Source: Maea johnstoni
Lineage: Eukaryota; Annelida; Polychaeta; Spionida; Magelonidae
Direction: 5' to 3'
DNA length: 64,000 bases
Assembly: GCA_963942565.1 (NCBI GenBank)
Contig: OZ012699.1
Coordinates: 29,393,355 to 29,457,354 of the forward strand
In this document: positions 23,301-36,274 of the stretch, piece after piece
How the letters are laid out: each line of letters opens with the position of its first letter
Numbering within the stretch: the first letter of the stretch is position 1
Position numbers and translations under genes: made by a program
Notes under the pieces: generated by a model
What the model saw: the letters and a program-made list of their open reading frames with translations, nothing else
Databases searched by the model: none
What the model was told of the DNA's origin: nothing

Positions 23301-24599
23301 GTTAAACATGAAAACCTTGCCGTTAAAGAAAAGCAAGAGAGGGAAGAAAATGCTAGCAGCTTATTTGTTAAACAGGAAAACCTTGCCGTTAAAGAAAAGC
23401 AAGAGAGGGAAGAAAATGCTAACAGCTTATTAGTTAAACAGGAAAACCTTGCCGTTAAAGAAAAGCAAGAGAGGGAAGAAAATGCTAGCAGCTTATTTGT
23501 TAAACATGAAAACCTTGCAGTTAATGAAAAGCAAGAGAGGGAAGAAAATGCTAGCAGCTTATTAGTTAAACAGGAAAACCTTGCCGTTAAAGAAAAGCAA
23601 GAGAGGGAAGAAAATGCTAGCAGCTTATTTGTTAAACATGAAAACCTTGCCGTTAAAGAAAAGCAAGAGAGGGAAGAAAATGCTAGCAGCTTATTAGTTA
23701 AACATGAAAACCTTGATGTCTGACAGGATATTGTAGCATTTAACATAAAGCAGTGCTCAGCCAAGCAGTTACGTTGTTACAAACTTGATGTTCATGTTGA
23801 ATATCTTTTCCTGAGAAATCATTTGTGTCAAGGTAAAGGGGCTGGAAATAGGGGATAGCATAAAAGGTAGTAATTTCATTAAAGTAGTGAATAATGTAAG
23901 ATAGGGATTGCCTAAAGGTAGCAATTTTGAAAAAAGTTGTGATTTCATTAAAGTAGTGAATACTATTAGGTAGGGATCGCCTAAAGGTAGCATTTTAGGA
24001 AAATGTAGAGATTTTCTAAAGGTAGTGAGCAGTGTAATGTTGTGATTTCCATTTCCATTTGGAAAAGTAGCAAATTGTTAAAGGTAGCAATTTCTACCAA
24101 GCTCAATATTAAATCTGGGCCCTGACACCCAAATTTGCTACCTTAACCACATAGGCAAAATAAGGCCCCTATTTCTTGCCATGTATTTAAGAAATGGCTA
24201 CTACCAGGGTTGGGTTTCTTCCAGAAGAAACATTAAGAAACCTAGTTTCTTCCTGTTTTTACCCAAGAGAAACTCGAAGAAATGGAAGAAACTATTTTAA
24301 TGGTACTTCACAAAAGACCTTAAGGGAAACAAGTTACATGTATTAAATATAGGACTGTCATTGATATAACAAGTATCGATCGATCGAAATGATTTTTCCA
24401 ATTAATCGAAAAAGGTATTATGTCAATTGTTATGTCAATTAATCGAAACACATTTTCTGCCATTTTTAGCCAACGCTAATAAGAATTTTGAAGAGAAACT
24501 CAAGTATTCAATCAAAAAGTGTTGAGAAAACCTTCATTGTCTTAGCATTGTGAGAATCTTACGATCCTAGCCACAAAAATAGTGTGGAACATGTGAAAA

Positions 24600-25466
24600 T
24601 ATTCAAACACTCTTCTGGTCTGCTATATCATAAGAAAACGCGCCGTAGGGAAAGACCCTTCCAGTGCAATTAATGTGACAAGGCATTCACACAGCATTCT
24701 GCTCTGGCAGCGCATAAGAAAATACACAGTGGGGAGAGACCTTTCCAGTGCAATGAATGTGATAAGGCATTCACCCAGCATTCTGCTCTGGCAGTGCATA
24801 AGAAAATACACAGTGGGGAGAGACCTTTCCAGTGCAACGAATGTGACAAGGCATTCACCCAGCATTCTGCTCTGGCAGTGCATAAGAAAATACACAGTGG
24901 GGAGAGACCTTTCCAGTGCAATGAATGTGACAAGGCATTCACCCAGCATTCTGCTCTGGTAGTGCATAAGAAAATACACAGTGGGGAGAGACCTTTCCAA
25001 TGTAATGAATGTGACAAGACATTCACACACTCTTCTTCTCTGGTGCAGCATAAAAGGATACACAGTGGTGAAAGACCCTTCCAGTGCAATGAATGTGATA
25101 AGGCATTCACACAGCATTCTGCTCTGGCAGGGCGTAAGAGGATACACAGTGGGGAGAGACCTTTCCAGTGCAATGAATGTGATAAGGCATTCATACAGTC
25201 TGCTGCTCTGGCAGCCCATAAGAAGACACATAGGGGGGGAAAGACCTTACCAATGCAATGAATGTGACGAGACATTCACAAAATCTTATTCTCTGGTACA
25301 GCATAAAAGGATACACAGTGGTGAACGACCCTTCCAGTGCAATGAATGTGATAAGGCATTCACACAGCATTCTGCTCTGGCAGCGCATAAGAGGATACAC
25401 AGTGGGAGAGACCTTTCTAGTGCAATGAATGTGATAAGACATTCACACTGTCTTCATCCCTGGTAA
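24600..25466 (+). pseudogene. Unit 5 finger block, broken
   Basis: The first Glu codon of finger one reads TAA (24671), and an extra G near 25240 shifts the frame before the TKSYSLVQH finger. Between these, seven fingers are open. One finger reads AGRKRIH where the sisters have AAHKRIH, losing the first zinc-binding His. No ATG precedes the fingers. Confidence 0.78.
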
Positions 25467-25477
25467 ATCACAAGAAG

Positions 25478-26841
25478 ATGCACAGTGGGGAAACCCAGGA
25501 AAGACCTTTCCAGTGCAATGACTGTGATAAGTCTTTCACACACCCTTCTGGTCTATTAAAGCATAAGAGGATACACAGTGGTGAAAGACCTTTCCAGTGT
25601 GATGAATGTGGCAAGGCATTCTTAAGATCTGCTAATCTGATACAGCATAAGAGGATACACAGTGGTGAAAGACCTTTCTACTGCGATGAATGTGGCAAGG
25701 CATTCACACGATCCTCTGCTCTGTTTCGGCATAAGAGGAGGCATAGTGGGGGAAAACCCTCCCAGTGCAATGAATGTGAAAAGGCATTCACGCAATCTTC
25801 TGAACTGGTGAAGCACATCAGAACTCATGCAGTAAAAAGGCCTTTTCATTGTGATATATGTGATAAGGCTTATAGGACATCAATTCATTTGAAGAAGCAT
25901 AAGAAAGCACATCAAAAGCTGTCAACTCACGAAACAGAACAACAGTTATCAGAACCAAGGAAATGGATTGTTGTTAAGGGTCAGTGTCTCCTTGTAAAAC
26001 AAGAGTTGGAGAAAAATGCTAGTAGCATATTAGTAAAACAGGAAAACCTTGTCATGAAAGGACAGTGTCTCCCAATAAAGCAAGAGAGAGAAGAAAATGC
26101 TAGCAGCATATTAGTGAAACAGGAAAATCTTGTCGATAAAAGGCTCTGTCTCCCTATAAAGCAAGAGATGGAGGGAAATGCTAATAGCATATTAGTAAAA
26201 CAAGAAAACCTTGCCGTTAAAGGATGGTGTCTTCCTATAAAGCAAGAGAGGGAAGAAAATGCTAGCAGCTTATTAGTAAAACAGGAAAACCTTGCCGTTA
26301 AAGGACAGTGTCTCCCTATAAAGCAAGAAACGGAAGAAAATGCTAACAGCATATTAGTTAAACAGGAAAACCTTGCCGTTAAAGGACAGAGTCTGCCTAT
26401 AAAGCAAGAAACGGAAGAAGATGCTAACAGCATATTAGTGAAACAGGAAAACCTTGCCGTTAAAGGACAGAGTCTCTCTATAAAGCAAGAAACGGAAGAA
26501 AATGTTAACAGCATATTAGTTAAACAGGAAAACCTTGCCGTTAAAGGAGAGAGTCTCCCTATAAAGCAAGAAACGGAAGAAAATGCTAACAGCTTATTAG
26601 TGAAACAGGAAAACCTTGCCGTTAAAGGACAGTGTCTTCCTGTAAAGCAAGAGAGGGAAAAAATGCTAGCAGCTTATTAGTTAAACAGGAAAACCTTGCC
26701 GTTAAAGGACAGAGTCTCCCTACAAAGCAGGTGAGGGAAGAAAATGCTAGCAGCTTATTAGTAAAACAGGAAAACCTTGCCGCTAAAGGACAGAGTCTCC
26801 CTATAAAGCAAGAAACGGAAGAAAATGCTAACAGCTTATAA
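25478..26841 (+). pseudogene. Unit 5: five fingers plus SUMO tail, frameshifted late
   Basis: ATG-started frame of 400 residues: five fingers, then a tail with about 17 hydrophobic-K-Q-E sites. One A is missing from the run near 26657, so the frame ends early (REKMLAAY). The remaining 27-residue repeats continue in the original register to the common TAA at 26839. The variants RLCLP and GESLP are shared with unit 6, while FYC in finger three is shared with unit 4. Confidence 0.8.
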
Positions 26842-28190
26842 GTTAAACATGAAAACCTTGCCGTTAAAGAAAAGCAAGAGAGGGAAGAAAATGCTAGCAG
26901 CTTATTTGTTAAACAGGAAAACCTTGCCGTTAAAGAAATGCAAGAGAGGGAAGAAAATGCTAGCAGCTTATTAGTTAAACATGAAAACCTTGCCGTTAAA
27001 GAAAAGCAAGAGAGGGAAGAAAATGCTAACAGCTTATTAGTTAAACAGGAAAACCTTGCCGTTAAAGAAAAGCAAGAGAGGGAAGAAAATGCTAGCAGCT
27101 TATTTGTTAAACATGAAAACCTTGCAGTTAAAGAAAAGCAAGAGAGGGAAGAAAATGCTAGCAGCTTATTAGTTAAACAGGAAAACCTTGCCGTTAAAGA
27201 AAAGCAAGAGAGGGAAGAAAATGCTAGCAGCTTATTTGTTAAACATGAAAACCTTGCCGTTAAAGAAAAGCAAGAGAGGGAAGAAAATGCTAGCAGCTTA
27301 TTAGTTAAACATGAAAACCTTGATGTCTGACAGGATATTGTAGCATTTAACATAAAGCAGTGCTCAGCCAAGCAGTTACGTTGTTACAAACTTGATGTTC
27401 ATGTTGAATATCTTTTCCTGAGAAATCATTTGTGTCAAGGTAAAGGGGCTGGAAATAGGGGATAGCATAAAAGGTAGTAATTTCATTAAAGTAGTGAATA
27501 ATGTAAGATAGGGATTGCCTAAAGGTAGCAATTTTGAAAAAAGTTGTGATTTCAGTAAAGTAGTGAATACTATTAGGTAGGGATCGCCTAAAGGTAGCAT
27601 TTTAGGAAAATGTAGAGATTTTCTAAAGGTAGTGAGCAGTGTAATGTTGTGATTTCCATTTCCATTTGGAAAAGTAGCAAATTGTTAAAGGTAGCAATTT
27701 CTACCAAGCTCAATATTAAATCTGGGCCCTGACACCCAAATTTGCTACCTTAACCACATAGGCAAAATAAGGCCCCTATTTCTTGCCATGTATTTAAGAA
27801 ATGGCTACTACCAGGGTTGGGTTTCTTCCAGAAGAAACATTAAGAAACCTAGTTTCTTCCTGTTTTTACCCAAGAGAAACTCGAAGAAATGGAAGAAACT
27901 ATTTTAATGGTACTTCACAAAAGACCTTAAGGGAAACAAGTTACATGTATTAAATATAGGACTGTCATTGATATAACAAGTATCGATCGATCGAAATGAT
28001 TTTTCCAATTAATCGAAAAAGGTATTATGTCAATTGTTATGTCAATTAATCGAAACACATTTTCTGCCATTTTTAGCCAACGCTAATAAGAATTTTGAAG
28101 AGAAACTCAAGTATTCAATCATAAAGTGTTGAGAAAACCTTCATTGTCTTAGCATTGTGAGAATCTTACGATCCTAGCCACAAAAATAGT

Positions 28191-29072
28191 GTGGAACATG
28201 TGAAAATATTCAAACACTCTTCTGGTCTGCTATATCATAAGAAAACGCACCGTAGGGAAAGACCCTTCCAGTGCAATGAATGTGACAAGGCATTCACACA
28301 GCATTCTGCTCTGGCAGCGCATAAGAAAATACACAGTGGGGAGAGACCTTTCCAGTGCAACGAATGTGATAAGGCATTCACCCAGCATTCTGCTCTGGCA
28401 GTGCATAAGAAAATACACAGTGGGAAGAGACCTTTCCAGTGCAACGAATGTGACAAGGCATTCACCCAGCATTCTGCTCTGGCAGTGCATAAGAAAATAC
28501 ACAGTGGGGAGAGACCTTTCCAGTGCAATGAATGTGACAAGGCATTCACCCAGCATTCTGCTCTGGTAGTGCATAAGAAAATACACAGTGGGGAGAGACC
28601 TTTCCAGTGTAATGAATGTGACAAGACATTCACACACTCTTCTTCTCTGGTACAGCATAAAAGGATACACAGTGGTGAAAGACCCTTCCAGTGCAATGAA
28701 TGTGATAAGGCATTCACACAGCATTCTGCTCTGGCAGCGCATAAGAGGATACACAGTGGGGAGAGACCTTTCCAGTGCAATGAATGTGATAAGGCATTCA
28801 TACAGTCTGCTGCTCTGGCAGCCCATAAGAAGACACATAGGGGGGAAAGACCTTACCAATGCAATGAATGTGACAAGACATTCACAAAATCTTATTCTCT
28901 GGTACAGCATAAAAGGATACACAGTGGTGAACGACCCTTCCAGTGCAATGAATGTGATAAGGCATTCACACAGCATTCTGCTCTGGCAGCGCATAAGAGG
29001 ATACACAGTGGGAGAGACCTTTCTAGTGCAATGAATGTGATAAGACATTCACACTGTCTTCATCCCTGGTAA
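28191..29072 (+). pseudogene. Unit 6 finger block (nine fingers, no ATG)
   Basis: Like unit 2: half a finger joined to hAT-miniature sequence, nine intact C2H2 fingers, then the shared one-base loss and TAG near 29010. It has no ATG and no recognisable promoter of its own. One linker reads SGKRPF. Confidence 0.8.
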
Positions 29073-29083
29073 ATCACAAGAAG

Positions 29084-30448
29084 ATGCACAGTGGGGAAAC
29101 CCAGGAAAGACCTTTCCAGTGCAATGACTGTGATAAGTCTTTCACACACCCTTCTGGTCTATTAAAGCATAAGAGGATACACAGTGGTGAAAGACCTTTC
29201 CAGTGTGATGAATGTGGCAAGGCATTCTTAAGATCTGCTAATCTGATACAGCATAAGAGGATACACAGTGGTGAAAGACCTTTCCACTGCGATGAATGTG
29301 GCAAGGCATTCACACGATCCTCTGCTCTGTTTCGGCATAAGAGGAGGCATAGTGGGGGAAAACCCTCCCAGTGCAATGAATGTGAAAAGGCATTCACGCA
29401 ATCTTCTGAACTGGTGAAGCACATCAGAACTCATGCAGTAAAAAGGCCTTTTCATTGTGATATATGTTATAAGGCTTATAGGACATCAATTCATTTGAAG
29501 AAGCATAAGAAAGCACATCAAAAGCTGTCAACTCACGAAACAGAACAACAGTTATCAGAACCAAGGAAATGGATTGTTGTTAAGGGTCAGTGTCTCCTTG
29601 TAAAACAAGAGTTGGAGAAAAATGCTAGTAGCATATTAGTAAAACAGGAAAACCTTGTCATGAAAGGACAGTGTCTCCCAATAAAGCAAGAGAGAGAAGA
29701 AAATGCTAGCAGCATATTAGTGAAACAGGAAAATCTTGTCGATAAAAGGCTCTGTCTCCCTATAAAGCAAGAGATGGAGGGAAATGCTAATAGCATATTA
29801 GTAAAACAAGAAAACCTTGCCGTTAAAGGATGGTGTCTTCCTATAAAGCAAGAGAGGGAAGAAAATGCTAGCAGCTTATTAGTAAAACAGGAAAACCTTG
29901 CCGTTAAAGGACAGTGTCTCCCTATAAAGCAAGAAACGGAAAAAAATGCTAACAGCATATTAGTTAAACAGGAAAACCTTGCCGTTAAAGGACAGAGTCT
30001 CCCTATAAAGCAAGAAACGGAAGAAGATGCTAACAGCATATTAGTGAAACAGGAAAACCTTGCCGTTAAAGGACAGAGTCTCTCTATAAAGCAAGAAACG
30101 GAAGAAAATGTTAACAGCATATTAGTTAAACAGGAAAACCTTGCCGTTAAAGGAGAGAGTCTCCCTATAAAGCAAGAAACGGAAGAAAATGCTAACAGCT
30201 TATTAGTGAAACAGGAAAACCTTGCCGTTAAAGGACAGTGTCTTCCTGTAAAGCAAGAGAGGGAAAAAAATGCTAACAGCTTATTAGTTAAACAGGAAAA
30301 CCTTGCCGTTAAAGGACAGAGTCTCCCTACAAAGCAGGAGAGGGAAGAAAATGCTAGCAGCTTATTAGTAAAACAGGAAAACCTTGCCGCTAAAGGACAG
30401 AGTCTCCCTATAAAGCAAGAAACGGAAGAAAATGCTAACAGCTTATAA
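29084..30448 (+). CDS. Unit 6: 454-aa protein, five C2H2 fingers plus ~20-site SUMO-consensus tail
   Basis: Second intact copy of the unit 2 protein, same length and same ATG. Five fingers occupy residues ~11-145; the fifth reads CDICYKAYR where the others have CDICDKAYR. The tail carries about 20 hydrophobic-K-x-E motifs in ~290 residues, about one every 14 residues, with small changes from unit 2 (RLCLP, GESLP, KNANSLL). It ends at the TAA shared by all units. The 66-bp repeat block that follows is one repeat longer than in unit 2. Confidence 0.72.
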   Translation: MHSGETQERPFQCNDCDKSFTHPSGLLKHKRIHSGERPFQCDECGKAFLRSANLIQHKRIHSGERPFHCDECGKAFTRSSALFRHKRRHSGGKPSQCNECEKAFTQSSELVKHIRTHAVKRPFHCDICYKAYRTSIHLKKHKKAHQKLSTHETEQQLSEPRKWIVVKGQCLLVKQELEKNASSILVKQENLVMKGQCLPIKQEREENASSILVKQENLVDKRLCLPIKQEMEGNANSILVKQENLAVKGWCLPIKQEREENASSLLVKQENLAVKGQCLPIKQETEKNANSILVKQENLAVKGQSLPIKQETEEDANSILVKQENLAVKGQSLSIKQETEENVNSILVKQENLAVKGESLPIKQETEENANSLLVKQENLAVKGQCLPVKQEREKNANSLLVKQENLAVKGQSLPTKQEREENASSLLVKQENLAAKGQSLPIKQETEENANSL

Positions 30449-31796
30449 GTTAAACATGAAAACCTTGCCGTTAAAGAAAAGCAAGAGAGGGAAGAAAATG
30501 CTAGCAGCTTATTTGTTAAACAGGAAAACCTTGCCGTTAAAGAAAGGCAAGAGAGGGAAGAAAATGCTAGCAGCTTATTAGTTAAACATGAAAACCTTGC
30601 CGTTAAAGAAAAGCAAGAGAGGGAAGAAAATGCTAACAGCTTATTAGTTAAACAGGAAAACCTTGCCGTTAAAGAAAAGCAAGAGAGGGAAGAAAATGCT
30701 AGCAGCTTATTTGTTAAACATGAAAACCTTGCAGTTAATGAAAAGCAAGAGAGGGAAGAAAATGCTAGCAGCTTATTAGTTAAACAGGAAAACCTTGCCG
30801 TTAAAGAAAAGCAAGAGAGGGAAGAAAATGCTAGCAGCTTATTTGTTAAACATGAAAACCTTGCCGTTAAAGAAAAGCAAGAGAGGGAAGAAAATGCTAG
30901 CAGCTTATTAGTTAAACATGAAAACCTTGATGTCTGACAGGATATTGTAGCATTTAACATAAAGCAGTGCTCAGCCAAGCAGTTACGTTGTTACAAACTT
31001 GATGTTCATGTTGAATATCTTTTCCTGAGAAATCATTTGTGTCAAGGTAAAGGGGCTGGAAATAGGGGATAGCATAAAAGGTAGTAATTTCATTAAAGTA
31101 GTGAATAATGTAAGATAGGGATTGCCTAAAGGTAGCAATTTTGAAAAAAGTTGTGATTTCATTAAAGTAGTGAATACTATTAGGTAGGGATCGCCTAAAG
31201 GTAGCATTTTAGGAAAATGTAGAGATTTTCTAAAGGTAGTGAGCAGTGTAATGTTGTGATTTCCATTTCCATTTGGAAAAGTAGCAAATTGTTAAAGGTA
31301 GCAATTTCTACCAAGCTCAATATTAAATCTGGGCCCTGACACCCAAATTTGCTACCTTAACCACATAGGCAAAATAAGGCCCCTATTTCTTGCCATGTAT
31401 TTAAGAAATGGCTACTACCAGGGTTGGGTTTCTTCCAGAAGAAACATTAAGAAACCTAGTTTCTTCCTGTTTTTACCCAAGAGAAACTCGAAGAAATGGA
31501 AGAAACTATTTTAATGGTACTTCACAAAAGACCTTAAGGGAAACAAGTTACATGTATTAAATATAGGACTGTCATTGATATAACAAGTATCGATCGATCG
31601 AAATGATTTTTCCAATTAATCGAAAAAGGTATTATGTCAATTGTTATGTCAATTAATCGAAACACATTTTCTGCCATTTTTAGCCAACGCTAATAAGAAT
31701 TTTGAAGAGAAACTCAAGTATTCAATCAAAAAGTGTTGAGAAAACCTTCATTGTCTTAGCATTTGAGAATCTTACGATCCTAGCCACAAAAATAGT

Positions 31797-32594
31797 GTGG
31801 AACATGCTAAAATATTCAAACACTCTTCTGGTCTGCTATATCATAAGAAAACGCACCGTAGGGAAAGACCCTTCCAGTGCAATGAATGTGACAAGGCATT
31901 CACACAGCATTCTGCTCTGGCAGCGCATAAGAAAATACACAGTGGGGAGAGACCTTTCCAGTGCAACGAATGTGACAAGGCATTCACCCAGCATTCTGCT
32001 CTGGCAGTGCATAAGAAAATACACAGTGGGGAGAGACCTTTCCAGTGCAATGAATGTGACAAGGCATTCACCCAGCATTCTGCTCTGGTAGTGCATAAGA
32101 AAATACACAGTGGGGAGAGACCTTTCCAGTGTAATGAATGTGACAAGACATTCACACACTCTTCTTCTCTGGTACAGCATAAAAGGATACACAGTGGTGA
32201 AAGACCCTTCCAGTGCAATGAATGTGATAAGGCATTCACACAGCATTCTGCTCTGGCAGCGCATAAGAGGATACACAGTGGGGAGAGACCTTTCCAGTGC
32301 AATGAATGTGATAAGGCATTCATACAGTCTGCTGCTCTGGCAGCCCATAAGAAGACACATAGGGGGGAAAGACCTTACCAATGCAATGAATGTGACAAGA
32401 CATTCACAAAATCTTATTCTCTGGTACAGCATAAAAGGATACACAGTGGTGAACGACCCTTCCAGTGCAATGAATGTGATAAGGCATTCACACAGCATTC
32501 TGCTCTGGCAGCGCATAAGAGGATACACAGTGGGAGAGACCTTTCTAGTGCAATGAATGTGATAAGACATTCACACTGTCTTCATCCCTGGTAA
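31797..32594 (+). pseudogene. Unit 7 finger block (eight fingers, no ATG)
   Basis: One 84-bp finger (a TQHSALAVH finger) fewer than units 2 and 6, otherwise open through eight fingers to the shared frameshift near 32529. There is a small difference in the miniature ahead of it (CATTTGAG for CATTGTGAG). No ATG precedes the fingers. Confidence 0.8.
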
Positions 32595-32605
32595 ATCACA
32601 AGAAG

Positions 32606-33970
32606 ATGCACAGTGGGGAAACCCAGGAAAGACCTTTCCAGTGCAATGACTGTGATAAGTCTTTCACACACCCTTCTGGTCTATTAAAGCATAAGAGGAT
32701 ACACAGTGGTGAAAGACCTTTCCAGTGTGATGAATGTGGCAAGGCATTCTTAAGATCTGCTAATCTGATACAGCATAAGAGGATACACAGTGGTGAAAGA
32801 CCTTTCCACTGCGATGAATGTGGCAAGGCATTCACACGATCCTCTGCTCTGTTTCGGCATAAGAGGAGGCATAGCGGGGGAAAACCCTCCCAGTGCAATG
32901 AATGTGAAAAGGCATTCACGCAATCTTCTGAACTGGTGAAGCACATCAGAACTCATGCAGTAAAAAGGCCTTTTCATTGTGATATATGTGATAAGGCTTA
33001 TAGGACATCAATTCATTTGAAGAAGCATAAGAAAGCACATCAAAAGCTGTCAACTCACGAAACAGAACAACAGTTATCAGAACCAAGGAAATGGATTGTT
33101 GTTAAGGGTCAGTGTCTCCTTGTAAAACAAGAGTTGGAGAAAAATGCTAGTAGCATATTAGTAAAACAGGAAAACCTTGTCATGAAAGGACAGTGTCTCC
33201 CTATAAAGCAAGAGAGAGAAGAAAATGCTAGCAGCATATTAGTGAAACAGGAAAATCTTGTCGATAAAAGACACTGTCTCCCTATAAAGCAAGAGATGGA
33301 GGGAAATGCTAATAGCATATTAGTAAAACAAGAAAACCTTGCCGTTAAAGGACGGTGTCTTCCTATAAAGCAAGAGAGGGAAGAAAATGCTAGCAGCTTA
33401 TTAGTAAAACAGGAAAACCTTGCCGTTAAAGGACAGTGTCTCCCTATAAAGCAAGAAACGGAAGAAAATGCTAACAGCATATTAGTTAAACAGGAAAACC
33501 TTGCCGTTAAAGGACAGAGTCTCCCTATAAAGCAAGAAACGGAAGAAGATGCTAACAGCATATAAGTGAAACAGGAAAACCTTGCCGTTAAAGGACAGAG
33601 TCTCTCTATAAAGCAAGAAACGGAAGAAAATGTTAACAGCATATTAGTTAAACAGGAAAACCTTGCTGTTAAAGGACAGAGTCTCCCTATAAAGCAAGAA
33701 ACGGAAGAAAATGCTAACAGCTTATTAGTGAAACAGGAAAACCTTGCCGTTAAAGGACAGTGTCTTCCTGTAAAGCAAGAGAGGGAAGAAAATGCTAGCA
33801 GCTTATTAGTTAAACAGGAAAACCTTGCCGTTAAAGGACAGAGTCTCCCTACAAAGCAGGAGAGGGAAGAAAATGCTAGCAGCTTATTAGTAAAACAGGA
33901 AAACCTTGCCGCTAAAGGACAGAGTCTCCCTATAAAGCAAGAAACGGAAGAAAATGCTTACAGCTTATAA
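32606..33970 (+). pseudogene. Unit 7: five fingers plus SUMO tail, shortened by the unit 3/4/7 stop
   Basis: ATG-started, 319 residues with five fingers and 11 consensus sites, then TAA at 33563 as in units 3 and 4. The frame then reopens to the common TAA at 33968. This last unit abuts the complete hAT miniature, so its 3' flank is the ancestral one. Confidence 0.8.
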
Positions 33971-35019
33971 GTTAAACATGAAAACCTTGCCGATAAAGAA
34001 AAGCAAGAGAGGGAAGAAAATGCTAGCAGCTTATTTGTTAAACAGGAAAACCTTGCCGTTAAAGAAAAGCAAGAGAGGGAAGAAAATGCTAACAGCATAT
34101 TAGTTAAACAGGAAAACCTTGCCGTTAAAGAAAAGGAAGAGAGGGAAGAAAATGCTAGCAGCTTATTTGTTAAACATGAAAACCTTGCCGTTAAAGAAAA
34201 GCAAGAGAGGGAAGAAAATGCTAGCAGCTTATTAGTTAAACAGGAAAACCTTGCCGTTAAAGAAAAGCAAGAGAGGGAAGAAAATGCTAGCAGCTTATTT
34301 GTTAAACATGAAAACCTTGCCGTTAAAGAAAAGCAAGAGAGGGAAGAAAATGCTAGCAGCTTATTAGTTAAACATGAAAACCTTGATGTCTGACAGGATA
34401 TTGTAGCATTTAACATAAAGCAGTGCTCAGCCAAGCAGTTACGTTGTTACAAACTTGATGTTCATGTTGAATATCTTTTCCTGAGAAATCATTTGTGTCA
34501 AGGTAAAGGGGCTGGAAATAGGGGATAGCATAAAAGGTAGTAATTTCATTAAAGTAGTGAATAATGTAAGATAGGGATTGCCTAAAGGTATCAATTTTGA
34601 AAAAAGTTGTGATTTCAGTAAAGTAGTGAATACTATTAGGTAGGGATTGCCTAAAGGTAGCAATTTAGGAAAATGTAGAGATTTTCTAAAGGTAGTGAGC
34701 AGTGTAATGTTGTGATTTCCATTTCCATTTGGAAAAGTAGCAAATTGTTAAAGGTCGCAATTTCTACCAAGCTCAATATTAAATCTGGGCCCTGACACCC
34801 AAATTTGCTACCTTAACCACATAGGCAAAATAAGGCCCCTATTTCTTGCCATGTATTTAACAAATGGCTACTACCAGGGTTGGGTTTCTTCCAGAAGAAA
34901 CATTAAGAAACCTAGTTTCTTCCTGTTTTTACCCAAGAGAAACTCGAAGAAATGGAAGAAACTATTTTAATGGTACTTCACAAAAGACCTTAAGGGAAAC
35001 AAGTTACATGTATCAAATA

Positions 35020-35374
35020 TAGGACTGTCATTGATATAACAAGTATCGATCGATCGAAATGATTTTTCCAATTAATCGAAAAAGGTATTATGTCAATTGT
35101 TATGTCAATTAATCGAAACACATTTTCTGCCATTTTTAGCCAACGCTAATAAGAATTTTGAAGAGAAACTCAAGTATTCAATCAAAAAGTGTTGAGAAAA
35201 CCTTCATTGTCTTAGCATTGTGAGAATCTTACGATCCTAGCCACAAAAATAGTGTGGAACATGTGAAAATATTCTTTTAGTGCAGTTCTTCAAAATCGAA
35301 TCGAAATAATCGGAGTAGAAAAATAAAATGTCAATGACCGTATCGAAAAAAAATGGATGTCAATGACAGTCCTA
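35020..35374 (+). mobile_element. Complete hAT-type miniature, 8-bp target duplication
   Basis: Ends are TAGGACTGTCATTG and its inverse CAATGACAGTCCTA. The right flank is ATTAAATA; the left flank is ATCAAATA here and exactly ATTAAATA in the six truncated copies, giving an 8-bp target duplication as hAT elements make. The unit array ends inside it at ~35274, so it was in place before the units multiplied. No transposase. Confidence 0.88.
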
Positions 35375-36095
35375 ATTAAATAGTTACCATTAGCTAATAA
35401 CTTTTGTCATGCACCTTTTCGTTATGCTTGTTATTATTGAGATATCCTTATCTTGTGTTCAAGTAACTGAATCTAGGCAGAAAATAGAAAAGTCTTACTA
35501 GCACGTTAATAAGGTGACCAGAAACATGAAGACACTAAGTCTCTGATGTGAGCTAGATTACCTGGAGCTTAAAGCAGCACAAAATATGACCACCTAGTTA
35601 TTAATTACAATTGCCATTTCCTGTGTTGATTTGGGTGGTTGAATCATGATACTTATTGACATGATTAACAGCTATTGTTTATAAAAATAAGGCCAACTGA
35701 AGGTATCAACTTAAGTTACCCTTACTTTGAAATGCTCATTACAGGGCCCCAGCATAGTATTCTGCTATGTGAAGTATGGACTCTTTTAGTAGTCAGCCTC
35801 TTTTTGATTAAGACTTTAAGTAATTGAGCCCACTTCCTTCAGGTACAGAGACATTTAAAAGGTTTCATCCCACCCATTTGGATATACCATTTGGATCTGA
35901 CAAGTCTCATAGCGCAGACACTTATGCCTTGTAAATGGTATTAGACCATGTAAAAACACACTTTGCAGAGTTTAATGACACTGTCTTTAGCCTGTACTGT
36001 TAACATTCAAAAGTAGAACCAGAGGTATATATACAATGCGAAAGCAAGGGGTGTGTTTTTAAAGTTGTTATTTGTGTTTAAATGTAATTTGTATA
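35375..36095. other. AT-rich intergenic DNA, nothing recognised
   Basis: I see no reading frame with protein character, RNA gene or clear repeat here. Confidence 0.6.
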
Positions 36096-36097
36096 TA

Positions 36098-36272
36098 CAG
36101 GTAAATTTGGATATGACGGACCACTGTACGACGGATTTTTGCATATGACGGACGATATGCTTGGTCCCAGTACGATGCATATCAAGTATTCGTCATATGT
36201 ATACGACGGATTTTGCATATGACAGACCAATTTTCCTGGTCCCATTGAGTCTGCCATATCCAAGTTTACCTG
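36098..36272 (+). mobile_element. Pogo/mariner-like miniature, copy 1
   Basis: 175 bp with inverted ends CAGGTAAATTTGGATATGAC and its complement, flanked by TA on both sides. The interior has further GACGGA/TCCGTC inverted motifs, so the whole element can fold. Relatives lie at 37806-37960 and 38561-38735. The assignment to the Tc1/mariner-pogo group rests on TA and the CAG start. Confidence 0.85.
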
Positions 36273-36274
36273 TA

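Larger units (their letters stand above)
10525..35274 (+). repeat. Seven head-to-tail ~3.5-kb zinc-finger/SUMO-tail units
   Basis: Unit starts, taken at the CACTCTTCTGG phrase, lie at 10525, 14067, 17608, 21067, 24608, 28215 and 31821; the last unit ends at 35274. Lengths are 3542, 3541, 3459, 3541, 3607, 3606 and ~3454 bp. The differences are explained by whole repeats: one 81-bp tail repeat missing in unit 3, one extra 66-bp repeat in units 5 and 6, one 84-bp finger missing in unit 7. Each unit holds fingers, tail, a ~620-bp spacer, and the first 255 bp of a hAT-type miniature that runs straight into the next unit's first finger. Unit-to-unit identity is very high, so the amplification is recent. 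Confidence 0.95.
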
